A stretch of DNA of 64,000 bases. Origin: Lentzea jiangxiensis. GTDB taxonomy: Bacteria; Actinomycetota; Actinomycetes; Mycobacteriales; Pseudonocardiaceae. A model generated the notes under the pieces. That model was not told where the DNA came from. It ran no database searches and saw nothing but the letters and a program-made list of their open reading frames with translations. The stretch is taken from positions 633,975 through 697,974 of the forward strand of contig NZ_FNIX01000001.1 of NCBI RefSeq assembly GCF_900104175.1, written 5' to 3'. This document shows positions 35,265 to 44,500 of the stretch, piece by piece. The translations under genes were made by a program, and so were the position numbers. Each line of letters begins with the position of its first letter. The stretch's first letter is position 1.

Positions 35265-36347
35265 CTACTGCCGGGGACCCGCAAACGCTTGCTCCCGCAG
35301 TGCGCCGTCCGCGCTCTCGCCGAACACACGCGCGTCCGTGTGCTGGTCAGAGGCGGGTTGCGCCTTGCCGACGCCGGTGACCGCCCGCGTCCTGACCTGC
35401 GGCAGTGCGCCGTTGTGCCGGCGGTGGACCCAGTCCACGAGGTGCTCCCTCGTGAGGCAGCGCAGGTCCCACAGCTTTCCGGCGTCGGACGCGCTCACGA
35501 GCGCACGCACCCGCACGAACCCGTTGGTGGCCTGCGTGACCTGCAGGACGCACACCCGCCCGTCCCAGAGGTCGCTGCCCTCCAGCATGGACCGCATCTC
35601 CTGCCGCATCGCCTCGACCGGCACGGCCCAGTCCAGGTCGAGCTCCACGGTGCCGAGCAGCGCCGACTGCGTGCGCGTCCAGTTCTCGAACGGGGTCTTG
35701 AGGAAGTACGAGGTGGGCAGCACCAGCCGGCGGTCGTCCCAGAGGTGCAGCACCACGTACGTCAGCGTGATGTCCTCGACCCGGCCCCACTCGCCCTCGA
35801 CCACCACGACGTCGTCGAGCCGCACCGCGTCGCTGAACGCGATCTGCAGGCCCGAGATCAGGTTGCCCAGCAACGACTGCGCGGAGAACGCCGCCACCGC
35901 GCCGATGACCGCCGCGGACGCCAGCACGGTCGACCCGACCGCTCGCGCCCCGGGGAACGTCATCAGGATGGCGCCCACGGCGAGCACGCCGATGACCACG
36001 AGGACCAGCCGCCGCACCAGCATGACCTGGGTGTGCACGCGCCGGGCGTGCCGGTTGTCCGTGACGTCCGTGCGGACGCGGGACAGCGAGATGTCGACGA
36101 GCGTGCTGATCAGCGCCGCCAGCAGCCAAGCCCCGGCCAGGATCAGCGCGATGCCCAGGGCGTGCAGGGTGATCGGCACGTCGACCGGGTAGGCGCTCAG
36201 GCTTATCTGAGCGGCCAGCAGCGCTCCGAACAACTGGCCTGGCCGGTACATCTTCCCGCTGTGGGTGAAGCGGCGCACCAGCCGGTGGACCACCTCCACC
36301 ACGAGCAGTGCGAAGGCCACGGAACAGCCCATGACGACGAACAGCAC
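35265..36347 (-). CDS. MscS-family mechanosensitive channel
   Basis: A 360-residue membrane protein. About four or five hydrophobic segments end in the pore-lining helix AVIGAVAAFSAQSLLGNLISGLQIAFSDAVRLDDVVVVEGEWGRVEDITL, the MscS signature of an Ala/Gly-packed TM3 followed by the beta domain. The C-terminal ~130 residues form the cytoplasmic vestibule domain. GTG 36347 was chosen over upstream codons because a near-perfect AAGGAGGAAAC Shine-Dalgarno directly precedes it. It is divergent from the J-domain/pseudokinase operon and likely acts in osmotic protection. Confidence 0.88.
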   Translation of the reverse strand: MLFVVMGCSVAFALLVVEVVHRLVRRFTHSGKMYRPGQLFGALLAAQISLSAYPVDVPITLHALGIALILAGAWLLAALISTLVDISLSRVRTDVTDNRHARRVHTQVMLVRRLVLVVIGVLAVGAILMTFPGARAVGSTVLASAAVIGAVAAFSAQSLLGNLISGLQIAFSDAVRLDDVVVVEGEWGRVEDITLTYVVLHLWDDRRLVLPTSYFLKTPFENWTRTQSALLGTVELDLDWAVPVEAMRQEMRSMLEGSDLWDGRVCVLQVTQATNGFVRVRALVSASDAGKLWDLRCLTREHLVDWVHRRHNGALPQVRTRAVTGVGKAQPASDQHTDARVFGESADGALREQAFAGPRQ

Positions 36348-36437
36348 GTTTCCTCCTTCCGGTATCGGGACGGGGTACCCGGCGTCTCGCGACGGGGACA
36401 CCATGAGCCGGGTCACGGGGAACCCCGTTGCCATCCG

Positions 36438-36462
36438 GGTTTGAGTTACATAGACTCAAACC
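36438..36462. promoter_or_regulatory. Operator palindrome over the leaderless promoter of the pseudokinase-vWA-PurA-like operon
   Basis: GGTTTGAGT (36438-36446) and ACTCAAACC (36454-36462) form a perfect 9-bp inverted repeat around TACATAG, ending exactly at ATG 36463. TAGACT (36451-36456) is a -10 box 6 nt before that ATG, so a bound repressor would occlude the promoter. The last gene of the operon encodes an NrtR-like regulator, the obvious candidate to bind here. Confidence 0.75.
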
Positions 36463-37470
36463 ATGTTCACGACAGCCGAGGCCCTGGAACTGGTGGAACG
36501 CGCCACGTCACCCGAAGCGCTCTTCGGGCCGCGCACCACCGATTCCGGCCTGCGCAAGCAGGCACGGCGCCGGTACCACGCGCTGGCCTCGGTGCTGCAC
36601 CCCGACGTGGTCGGGCCGCACGACACGAGGGCGCACGCGGCGTCCGCCGAGCTGACCCGCCTGCACCACGAGTGGTCGCACGGCGCGGTCGTCGAGCTGC
36701 GGACCAAGACCGCCGTCTACCGCGTCGGCGAGCCGTTCGCGGTCGGCAGCGTCGCCAACCTGTACGAGGCGGACGGTCCGCACGTGGTCAAAGTGGTGCG
36801 CAACCCGGCCCTCAACCCCTTGCTGCACGCGGAATGGCACGCGCTGCGGACGCTGGAGTCCTTCACGGACCGCAACCCGTGGCTGCGCCCGTTCTACCCG
36901 CGGCTGCTCGACACCTCGGGTGACGTCGCGAAGGGATCGCGCGCCTTCACTGTGCTCGACCCGCTGCTGGACGGCTTCGTGACGCTCGCGGACGTCCGGC
37001 GCGCCTACCCGTGCGGCCTCGACGGCCGCGACTGGGCGTGGATGCACCGCAGGCTGCTCAAGGCGCTGGCCGGCGCGCACCAGAGCGGTCTGGTGCACGG
37101 GGCCGTCACCACCGAGAACGTCATGGTGCACCCGGAACAGCACGGGATCGTGCTGGCCGGCTGGTCGTTCGCCGTCGAGGACGGTCAACGGCTCCTCGCG
37201 ACCAGCGGCACCATCACCTACCCGCCGGAAGTCGTTGCACAGCAACCGGTGACGGCCGCGACGGACGTCCACATGGCACACACGCTGATGCTCGACCTGC
37301 TGGCGGACGACGAACACCGGCAGCGCGCCTTCGCTCGCGGCTGCCTGCAGGAACGCCCGGAGCGGCGGCCCGACGCCGTCGACCTGATCGAGGAGTACGA
37401 CGACCTCCTCGAAGACCTCTACGGCGCACGGCGCTTCCGCCCGTTCGCCCTTCCCCGGACAGGAGAATGA
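36463..37470 (+). CDS. J-domain-like protein fused to a pseudokinase
   Basis: A 335-residue cytosolic protein. Residues ~27-75 resemble a J-domain: basic helix RKQARRRYHALASVLHPDVV with the diagnostic HPD at 46-48, then an Ala-rich helix. Residues ~80-330 have a protein-kinase-like fold. The beta-3 Lys is present (HVVKVVRN), but the catalytic HRD loop reads LVHGAVTTENVMV (Asp replaced by Ala, Asn kept) and the DFG motif reads AGW. It should therefore bind partners or nucleotide rather than phosphorylate. It is the first gene of a four-gene operon; its stop sits within the start region of the vWA gene. Role unknown; scaffold or chaperone-linked sensor is inference. Confidence 0.78.
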   Translation: MFTTAEALELVERATSPEALFGPRTTDSGLRKQARRRYHALASVLHPDVVGPHDTRAHAASAELTRLHHEWSHGAVVELRTKTAVYRVGEPFAVGSVANLYEADGPHVVKVVRNPALNPLLHAEWHALRTLESFTDRNPWLRPFYPRLLDTSGDVAKGSRAFTVLDPLLDGFVTLADVRRAYPCGLDGRDWAWMHRRLLKALAGAHQSGLVHGAVTTENVMVHPEQHGIVLAGWSFAVEDGQRLLATSGTITYPPEVVAQQPVTAATDVHMAHTLMLDLLADDEHRQRAFARGCLQERPERRPDAVDLIEEYDDLLEDLYGARRFRPFALPRTGE

Positions 37471-37472
37471 CC

Positions 37473-38453
37473 ATGGGACACGGCAGGTGGGACGACAACG
37501 CCTACGCCGCGGCGAAGACCTTTCGCGCGGCCAAGGGAATCGCCGACTTCGGCTACACGGCCTCGATGAGGTCGACGCCCGCCGCGAGCTGGAAGGCCGC
37601 GCCGTCGCTCGACCCGCTGGGCGTCGGCTTCCGCGAGTGCCGCGACTCGCCCGACCACGCCGACTCGACACCGATCGCGGTGCTGTTCGACGTGACCGGG
37701 TCGATGGGCGCGGTGCCGCGGATCATGCAGGGCAAGCTCGGCAAGCTGCACGGGTTGTTGCAGCGCAAGGGCTACCTCGCCGACCCGCAGCTGATGTTCG
37801 GCGGCATCGGTGACGCCGACAGCGACCGCGTGCCGCTGCAGGTCGGGCAGTTCGAGTCGGACAACCGCATGGACGAGCAGCTGCGGGACATCTTCCTCGA
37901 GGGCGGCGGCGGCGGGCAGAAAAGCGAGTCGTACGAGCTGGCCGCATACTTCATCGCGCGGCACGTCGTCACCGACGCCTGGCAGAAGCGCGGCCGCAAG
38001 GGCTACCTGTTCATCATCGGCGACGAGCTGAACAAGCCGCGGCTGGAGGCCAGGCACATCCGCAGGGTCATCGGCGACGAGGTCGGCCAGGACATCGACC
38101 CGGTGTCGGTGTACCGCGAGCTCGCCCGCAGGTGGCACGTCTACTTCATCCTGCCCAACCAGTCGTCGTACTTCCACGACGACAGCATCGGCGAGCACTG
38201 GCGGTCGATCCTCGGGCAGAACTTCCTCAAGCTCGACGACCCCGGCGCGGTGTGCGAGCTGATCGCCGCCACGATCGGTGTCGAGGAGAGCGTCGTGGAC
38301 CTCGGCCAGGCACTGGTGGACCTCGCCGAGATCGGGTCGGCCGCCGAGAGCGAGGCCGTCGGCAAGGCGCTGGCCACGGTCGGCGCGCGCTCGCTCACCG
38401 CGTCGGCCACGCCGCTCGGCATCGACGGCCCCGACGACGTCAGGCTGAGCTGA
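37473..38453 (+). CDS. vWA-domain protein
   Basis: A 326-residue cytosolic protein. The von Willebrand A core carries a MIDAS-type motif FDVTGSMG (D73-x-T75-x-S77). Later strands include LMFGGIGDADSD and GYLFIIGDELNKP. The N-terminal ~60 residues (GRWDDNAYAAAKTFRAAKG) precede the core, and a helical tail follows. ATG 37473 has AGGAGA 7 nt upstream; ATG 37467, which overlaps the pseudokinase stop, is an alternative. vWA proteins assemble metal-dependent complexes. Its place between the pseudokinase and the PurA-like enzyme suggests that these products work together. Confidence 0.85.
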   Translation: MGHGRWDDNAYAAAKTFRAAKGIADFGYTASMRSTPAASWKAAPSLDPLGVGFRECRDSPDHADSTPIAVLFDVTGSMGAVPRIMQGKLGKLHGLLQRKGYLADPQLMFGGIGDADSDRVPLQVGQFESDNRMDEQLRDIFLEGGGGGQKSESYELAAYFIARHVVTDAWQKRGRKGYLFIIGDELNKPRLEARHIRRVIGDEVGQDIDPVSVYRELARRWHVYFILPNQSSYFHDDSIGEHWRSILGQNFLKLDDPGAVCELIAATIGVEESVVDLGQALVDLAEIGSAAESEAVGKALATVGARSLTASATPLGIDGPDDVRLS

Positions 38454-38454
38454 C

Positions 38455-39786
38455 ATGAGGCACGACGAGCACGTCATCGTCGTCGGACTGGGGTTCGGCG
38501 ACGAGGGCAAGGGAGCCGTGGTGGACGCGCTGTGCGCGAACGGTCCGGTGTCGGCGGTGGTGCGGTTCAACGGGGGAGCGCAGGCCGCGCACAACGTGGT
38601 GGCCGACGGCCGGCACCACACGTTCAGCCAGTTCGGGTCCGGCACGCTCGCGGGCGTGCCGACCTGGCTCTCGCGCCACGTGCTCGTCGAGCCGATCGCC
38701 CTCGCGACCGAGTCGCGCGAGCTGGAGGCGATCGGCGTCGCCGACCCGTTGTCGCTGGTGTCGATCGACGCCGGCGCCCTGCTCACGACCCCGTTCCACG
38801 TGGCCGCGAACAGGGCGCGGGAGATCGCCAGGGGCGCCGACCGGCACGGGTCGTGCGGCAAGGGGATCGGGGAGACCGTCTGGTACGGGCTCCTCGGCGA
38901 CCGGGGGGCGGTGCGGGGCGAGGTGGTCGAGGAGCAGCGGGTGCTCGGCGACCCCGGCCCCGCACCGAGGGTCGGCGACTGCCTGGACCCGAGGGCGCTG
39001 CGGCGCAAGCTCGACCTGCTCGCCCGGTTCTACGAGCCGCTCACCGGCGACGTCGGCCGCGTGGACGAGCTGGTCGAGCTCTACACCTCGTTCGCGGACG
39101 CCGTCCGGATCACGACGGGGGACGAGGCCGGGCGGCTCGCCGAGGGCGGACGGCTCGTCTTCGAGGGAGCCCAGGGCGTCCTGCTCGACGAGACGTACGG
39201 CTTCCACCCGCACACGACGTGGTCCACGGTGACGCCCCGCAACGCGCGGGAGCTGCTCGACGGCCGTCCCGCCCGCGTGATCGGCGTGACCAGGACCTAC
39301 CAGACGCGGCACGGCGCGGGCCCGCTGCCGACGGAGGACCCCGCCGTGCTCGAGCGGTTCCCGGAGGCGCACAACGGCACGGGGGAGTTCCAGGGCGCGT
39401 GGCGGGCGGGCCACCTGGACGCCGATCTGCTGCGCTACTCGGTGCGGTGCTGCGGCGGCATCGACGGCCTGGCCGTGACGCACCTGGACGCCCGCGGCCT
39501 GGAGGTCGCCTCCGGTCCGGTGCTGGAGGAGATGCCGGATCCGCTGGCGTACCTGCGAGAACTGCTCGGCGTCGAGGTGCTGGTGACCGGAGCGGGCCCC
39601 TCCAGGGAGGACTACGCGGTGCGGGAGAATCCACGACATGATCGAGTCGACTTTGGTGTCGGTGGACGTGATCGTGCTCCGGTTCGACCCGGAGTCGCGC
39701 GCGGTGCTCCTGGGGGTCGCACCGCGCGCCCAGGAGCCGTTCGCCGGCGAGCTGGCTCTCCCCGGTGTCCTGCTGGGCAGGGGTGA
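38455..39786 (+). CDS. Divergent adenylosuccinate synthetase homologue (PurA-like)
   Basis: A 443-residue PurA-family protein. The GTP-binding start VIVVGLGFGDEGKGAVVD keeps the catalytic Asp16 and Lys19. A His-containing NGGAQAAHNVV, FEGAQGVLLDETYGFHPHTTWSTVT and TRTYQTRHGAGPLPTED follow family order. In the standard enzyme the aspartate-binding loop reads TTGRRRRTGW; here the matching place reads NGTGEFQGAW, so the Arg cluster that binds aspartate is gone. A different acceptor, or no ligase activity, is likely. The start is 1 bp after the vWA stop. The last 49 codons overlap the Nudix-regulator gene in another frame, so the true C-terminus may be shorter if an indel is present. It is unlikely to be the housekeeping purA. 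Confidence 0.8.
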   Translation: MRHDEHVIVVGLGFGDEGKGAVVDALCANGPVSAVVRFNGGAQAAHNVVADGRHHTFSQFGSGTLAGVPTWLSRHVLVEPIALATESRELEAIGVADPLSLVSIDAGALLTTPFHVAANRAREIARGADRHGSCGKGIGETVWYGLLGDRGAVRGEVVEEQRVLGDPGPAPRVGDCLDPRALRRKLDLLARFYEPLTGDVGRVDELVELYTSFADAVRITTGDEAGRLAEGGRLVFEGAQGVLLDETYGFHPHTTWSTVTPRNARELLDGRPARVIGVTRTYQTRHGAGPLPTEDPAVLERFPEAHNGTGEFQGAWRAGHLDADLLRYSVRCCGGIDGLAVTHLDARGLEVASGPVLEEMPDPLAYLRELLGVEVLVTGAGPSREDYAVRENPRHDRVDFGVGGRDRAPVRPGVARGAPGGRTARPGAVRRRAGSPRCPAGQG

Positions 39787-40267
39787 GCGCCTGCGCGACG
39801 CGACCACCAGGGCGGTCACCGGCAAGCTCGGTCTCGCCGAGGAGTCCGTGACGGCGACCGGTCAGCTGGCCACGTTCGACGAGCCGTCGCGCGACCCGCG
39901 CGGCCCGACGCTGTCGATCGCGCTGTGGGCCACGGTGACCCGCCCGAGCGGGGACGTGGCCGTCTGGAGCCGCCTGGGCGAGGTGCCGCCGCTGGCCTTC
40001 GACCACGACCGGATCGTCGCCGACTGCCGCCCGTTGCTCGCGGACAAGCTGTGGCGCGACGTGCCGTTCACCGCGGGTCTGCTCGGGCGGGAGTTCACGA
40101 CGGCGCAGGCGCTCGACGTGACCGAGTCGCTGACCGGGGACAGGCCGTACCCGGCCAACCTGGGCCGCACGATGGACCGCGTGCCGGGCCTCGAACGCAC
40201 CAGCGAGCACGCGGCGGCCCTGCCCAGGGGAGGCCGTCCGCCGCTGGTGTGGAAGTGGACGGCCTAG
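39638..40267 (+). CDS. NrtR-like regulator: degenerate Nudix domain + C-terminal winged helix
   Basis: A 209-residue protein. Residues 1-~135 are a Nudix fold (VDVIVLRFDPESRAVLLGV, ELALPGVLLGRGERLRDATTRAVTGKLGL). The catalytic Nudix box is broken: where REUxEE is expected it reads RAVTGK. Residues ~140-209 match the winged helix-turn-helix of Nudix-related transcriptional regulators (PFTAGLLGREFTTAQALDVTESL, LGRTMDRVPGLERT, GGRPPLVWKW). NrtR proteins sense ADP-ribose-type ligands through an inactive Nudix domain and repress NAD-related genes. As the last operon gene it probably controls the operon through the palindrome at 36438-36462. ATG 39638. Confidence 0.82.
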   Translation: MIESTLVSVDVIVLRFDPESRAVLLGVAPRAQEPFAGELALPGVLLGRGERLRDATTRAVTGKLGLAEESVTATGQLATFDEPSRDPRGPTLSIALWATVTRPSGDVAVWSRLGEVPPLAFDHDRIVADCRPLLADKLWRDVPFTAGLLGREFTTAQALDVTESLTGDRPYPANLGRTMDRVPGLERTSEHAAALPRGGRPPLVWKWTA

Positions 40268-40303
40268 GCCCGGTTATCGCGAACATGGACTTCGACACAG
40301 GCC

Positions 40304-41500
40304 CTAGCGGGGTAGCTCGGTCTCGAACAGCCACCGGGTCAGCAGGTCCCGGTGCCCGGCGAGGGCGAGGAAGTCCTCGGTCGTCACCACGCCGTGCCGG
40401 TTGCGCGCGCACCACTCCCGCAGCAGCGCGAAGAACGAGTCGTCGCCCATCTCGCGGCGCAACGCGTGCAAGGTCAACGCTCCGCGCTTGTAGACCCTGT
40501 CGTCGAACCACTCGGCCCGGTCGGGCCGTCCGATCACGACGTCCTGGGGCAGCCGCCGCAGGAGGTCCCGCGCTCCGGCCGCGCACGCGTCCGCGGACCG
40601 GCCGCCCGAAGCCTCGGACCACAGCCACTCCGAGTAGCTGGCGAAGCCCTCGTTGAGCCAGATGTGCTCCCACGCGGCGATGCCCACCGAGTTGCCGAAC
40701 CACTGGTGCGCCAGCTCGTGCGCCACCAGCCGTTCCGAACCGCGGCGGCCGTCCACGTGGTTCGCGCCGAACGTCGACAGCCCCTGCGCCTCGACGGGGA
40801 CGTCCAGCGCGTCGTCCGTCACCACGACCGAGTACCGCGGGAACGGGTACGGCCCGAAGAGCGACGAGAACAGCTCGACCATCTGGTCCTGCCGGCCGAA
40901 GTCGTGCGCCACCAGCCGCTTCAGCCTCGACGGCGCCCAGACACCGGGCAGCGCCTCGACATACTGTCCTATCTGGACGGTCGCGAGGTACGTCGCCATC
41001 GGCGAGGCCATCGAATACGTCCACCGCGTCGTGCTGCCGGAGACCTTGCCGTCCACCAGGACCCCGTTGCACACCACCGTGTACGGCGAGGGCGCGGTGA
41101 CCTCCAGGTGGTAGGAGGCCTTCGAGGAGGGCTCGTCCAGGCACGGGAACCACGACGGCGCCCCGATCGGTTGCGACGCCACGATCGAGCCGTCCGTCAG
41201 CTGGTCCCAGCCGAGGTCGCCCCACTCGGGCGTCGAGACCGGCACCGGCGTGCCCGAGTACCGGACCTCGACCGAGAACGACCCGCGCACGGCCGCGCGG
41301 ACGTTCAGCACGCCGCCCGCGTGGGCGTACCGCGCCGGCCTGCCGTTCACGAGCACCTTCGAGACCCGCAACGAGCCGAAGGACAGCGAGAACGAGCTCA
41401 GCGACGTGCAGGAAGCCTGCAGCACCGCACGCCCGGACAGGCGTGCGGAGTGCGGCTTGTAGTCCAGCTCGAGTGCGTAGTGGTGTACGGAGAAGCTCAT
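40304..41500 (-). CDS. Short M1-family zinc metallopeptidase
   Basis: A 398-residue gluzincin. The zinc site is H261-E-x-x-H265 in LVAHELAHQWFGN with Glu284 in WLNEGFASY, spaced as in M1 aminopeptidases. The upstream exopeptidase loop, usually GAMEN, reads EAQGLSTFGA. The N-terminal beta domain is present, but the long C-terminal helical domain of classic aminopeptidase N is missing; several actinobacterial M1 proteins share this short form. There is no signal peptide. Its ATG overlaps the NRPS stop (ATGA at 41497-41500), so it is co-translated with the Pls-like synthetase and may trim or degrade its peptide product. Confidence 0.9.
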   Translation of the reverse strand: MSFSVHHYALELDYKPHSARLSGRAVLQASCTSLSSFSLSFGSLRVSKVLVNGRPARYAHAGGVLNVRAAVRGSFSVEVRYSGTPVPVSTPEWGDLGWDQLTDGSIVASQPIGAPSWFPCLDEPSSKASYHLEVTAPSPYTVVCNGVLVDGKVSGSTTRWTYSMASPMATYLATVQIGQYVEALPGVWAPSRLKRLVAHDFGRQDQMVELFSSLFGPYPFPRYSVVVTDDALDVPVEAQGLSTFGANHVDGRRGSERLVAHELAHQWFGNSVGIAAWEHIWLNEGFASYSEWLWSEASGGRSADACAAGARDLLRRLPQDVVIGRPDRAEWFDDRVYKRGALTLHALRREMGDDSFFALLREWCARNRHGVVTTEDFLALAGHRDLLTRWLFETELPR

Positions 41501-44500
41501 GTCCACGCGGAGATCGGGTTGCCCAGCCAACGGGTGCCCGACGGTACATCTTCTCCGCGCATGACGAGCGAGGCGGGTCCGATCGTGGTGTTCGCGCCGA
41601 CCGACGCGCCGGGCAGCACGATGCCGTGCGGGCCCAAAGTGGACCCGGCGCCCAGCTCCACGCGGTCCATGCGCAGGATCCGGTCGTGGAACAGGTGCGT
41701 CTGCACGACGCAGCCGCGGTTCACCGTGGCACCCTCGCCCAGCCTGACCAGGTCGGCCTCGGGCAGCCAGTACGACTCGCACCACACGCCGCGGCCCACC
41801 GACGCGCCCAGCGAGCGCAGCCAGAGGTTCATGACCGGCGTGCCGCCGGAGAACCCGATCAGCCACGGCACCGCGAGCACCTCGACGAACGTGTCCGCCA
41901 GCTCGTTGCGCCACACGAACGCCGACCACAGCGGGTACTCGCGCGTCTTGAAGCGGCCCACGAGCACCCACTTGGCGACCACGGCCACCAGGCACGCGGC
42001 CACGCCGGCGCCCAGCAGCACGACGCCGGACCACCAGATGCCGAACTCCTTCAACGCGAACAGCACGAGCACGACCAGTGCGACGTTCAGCACCACCGGG
42101 ACGAACCGGCACAGCTCGACCAGCGCCCGCGCCCACATGAGGTGCTTGGGCGGGTCGAACGTGCGCGACTGGTCCGACACCTCGGCGGCGCGCGGCAGTT
42201 TCATCGGCGGCATGCCCAGGTACGACGACCCGGCCTTGGCCCGCTTCGGAGCTGCCGACAGCACGCCGACCAGCCCGCCCTTCGGGACGTTGCGGCCGGG
42301 CGCGGTCATGCCCGAGTTGCCCAGGAACGCCCGCTTGCCCACACGCGCCGTGGCGATGCGCAGCCAGCCACCGCCGAGCTCGTACGTCGCGACCATCGTG
42401 TCGTCGGCCAGGAACGCCCCGTCGCCCACGCGGGTCATCTTCGGCAGCGCGACCACGGTCGAGGCCTCCACGTGCCGGCCGACCTTCATGCCGAGCAGCC
42501 GCAGCCACACCGGCGTGAACAGCGACGCGTACAGCGGGAACAGGGCCGAGCGCGCGTTGTTCATCAACCGCTCGGTCGTCCACGCCGCCCACGCGACGCG
42601 GCTGTGCACGGGGTAGTGCCCCTCGCGCATGCCGATGCCGAGCAACCGCACCGCGACGAGCACCAGCAGCGCGTAGGAGCCGAACCAGATCGCCGCGGCG
42701 GCCGGGACGTCCCACAGCGCCGACGTCAGCGTCACGGGCCGCCTCAGCACGTACAGCAGGGCCGGAGCCGCCGCCAGCAGCGGCAGTGCGGCCATCAGAC
42801 CGGAGGAGACGCCGTACATGAAGCTCCACCAGCGCGACCGCTCCGGGCGGCGGGACGGGAACGACCGCGCCGCCTTGCCCTCGCGGATCGCCGGGACGCC
42901 CGCCCAGCGCTGCCCGGTCGGCACGGAGCCGACGACGCCCGAACCGGGCGCCACCTCGGCCCGCTTGCCGATCTTCGCGCCGGGGAACAGCGTGCTGCGC
43001 GCCCCCACGGTCGCGCCCGCGCCGATCCGGATGCGCCCGATGCGCAGCCGGTCGCCGTCGAGCCACCAGCCGGACAGGTCGACCTCGGGTTCGACGGCGG
43101 CACCGCGGCCGACCTTCAACATGCCCGTGACCGGCGGCAGCGAGTGCAGGTCGACGCCGGGAGCGATCTTGGCCCCCAGCGCCCGCGCGTAGTGCGTGAC
43201 CCAGGAGCCGGAGAGGTCGGTGGCGCGCGACAGCTGCGCCAGCACCTCGGCGGTCCACAGCCGCAGGTGGACGGACCCGCCGCGCGGGTACTCACCGGGC
43301 TTCACGCCGCGCAGCAGCAACCGCGCGCCGCCGGCGGAGATCGCGAGACGCCCGGCGGGGCTCAGGAAGACCGCGAACCCGGCGGCGATCCACCACCACG
43401 ACACCGACGTCCAGCCCAGCACGTTCGACAACGCCGTCAGCGCCACGGCCCACCGCGCCCCGGCGACGGTCATCAGCGGGATCATCAGCAGCGTCTGGAC
43501 GACACCGGTCCACCGCGGCGTCGGCGCGACCTCGTGCACCTCGGCCGCCTGGCCGTAGGACTCCAGGCGCTTCGCGAGCCCGTGCAGCGTCGTGTTCTGG
43601 TAGACGTCCGACACCGACGCGCTCGGGTAGCGCGTGCGGATCATCGAGACGAGCTGCGCCGCGGCCAGCGAGCTGCCGCCGGACGCGAAGAAGTCCGCGT
43701 CCTCGGAGGCCGGGCCGGAGCCCAGCACGGCCGTCCACTGCTCGGCCAGCCAGCCTTCGAGGCCCGAGAACACCGCACCGGTGGTGCCGAGCGACTCGAG
43801 CGGCCACGGCAGCGCGGCGCGGTCGACCTTGCCGGACGTGCGCGTCGGCAGCGTCTCGACCACGGCGATCAACGGGACGAGCGCGGCCGGCAGCTCGGCC
43901 CGCAGCTGCTCGACGGCCGCGGCCTGGTCGAACTCGCCGTCGGCCACCACGTAGCCGACGAGGATCTGGTTGCCGCCCCGCGTCGTGCGCACGGCGGCGG
44001 CGGCACCGGCCACGCCGTCGAGCGCGAGCAGGGCCGCGTCGACCTCGCCCAGCTCGATGCGGCGGCCACCGAGCTTGATCTGCTCGTCCGCGCGGCCGAG
44101 GAAGACGAGGCCCTCCGGTTCGGCGCGGACCACGTCACCGCTGCGGTACGCGCGGTCCCAGCCCGTCGAGGGCAGCGGCGCGTACTTCTGGGCGTCCTTC
44201 TCGGCGTCGAGGTAGCGCGCCAGGCCGACGCCGCCGATGACCAGTTCGCCCGGTTCACCCATCGGCACGACCTCGCCCCGCGAGTCGACCACGGCCAGTT
44301 CCCAGCCGTCCAGCGGCAGGCCGATGCGCACGGGACCCCGGCCGGTCATCCGCGCGGCGCAGGCGACGACCGTCGCCTCCGTCGGCCCGTAGGTGTTCCA
44401 GACCTCGCGGCCGGGCACGGCGAGGCGTTCGGCCAGTTCGGGCGGGCAGGCCTCGCCGCCGAAGATCAGCAGCCGCACGTCGTCCAGCGCCTCGACCGGC

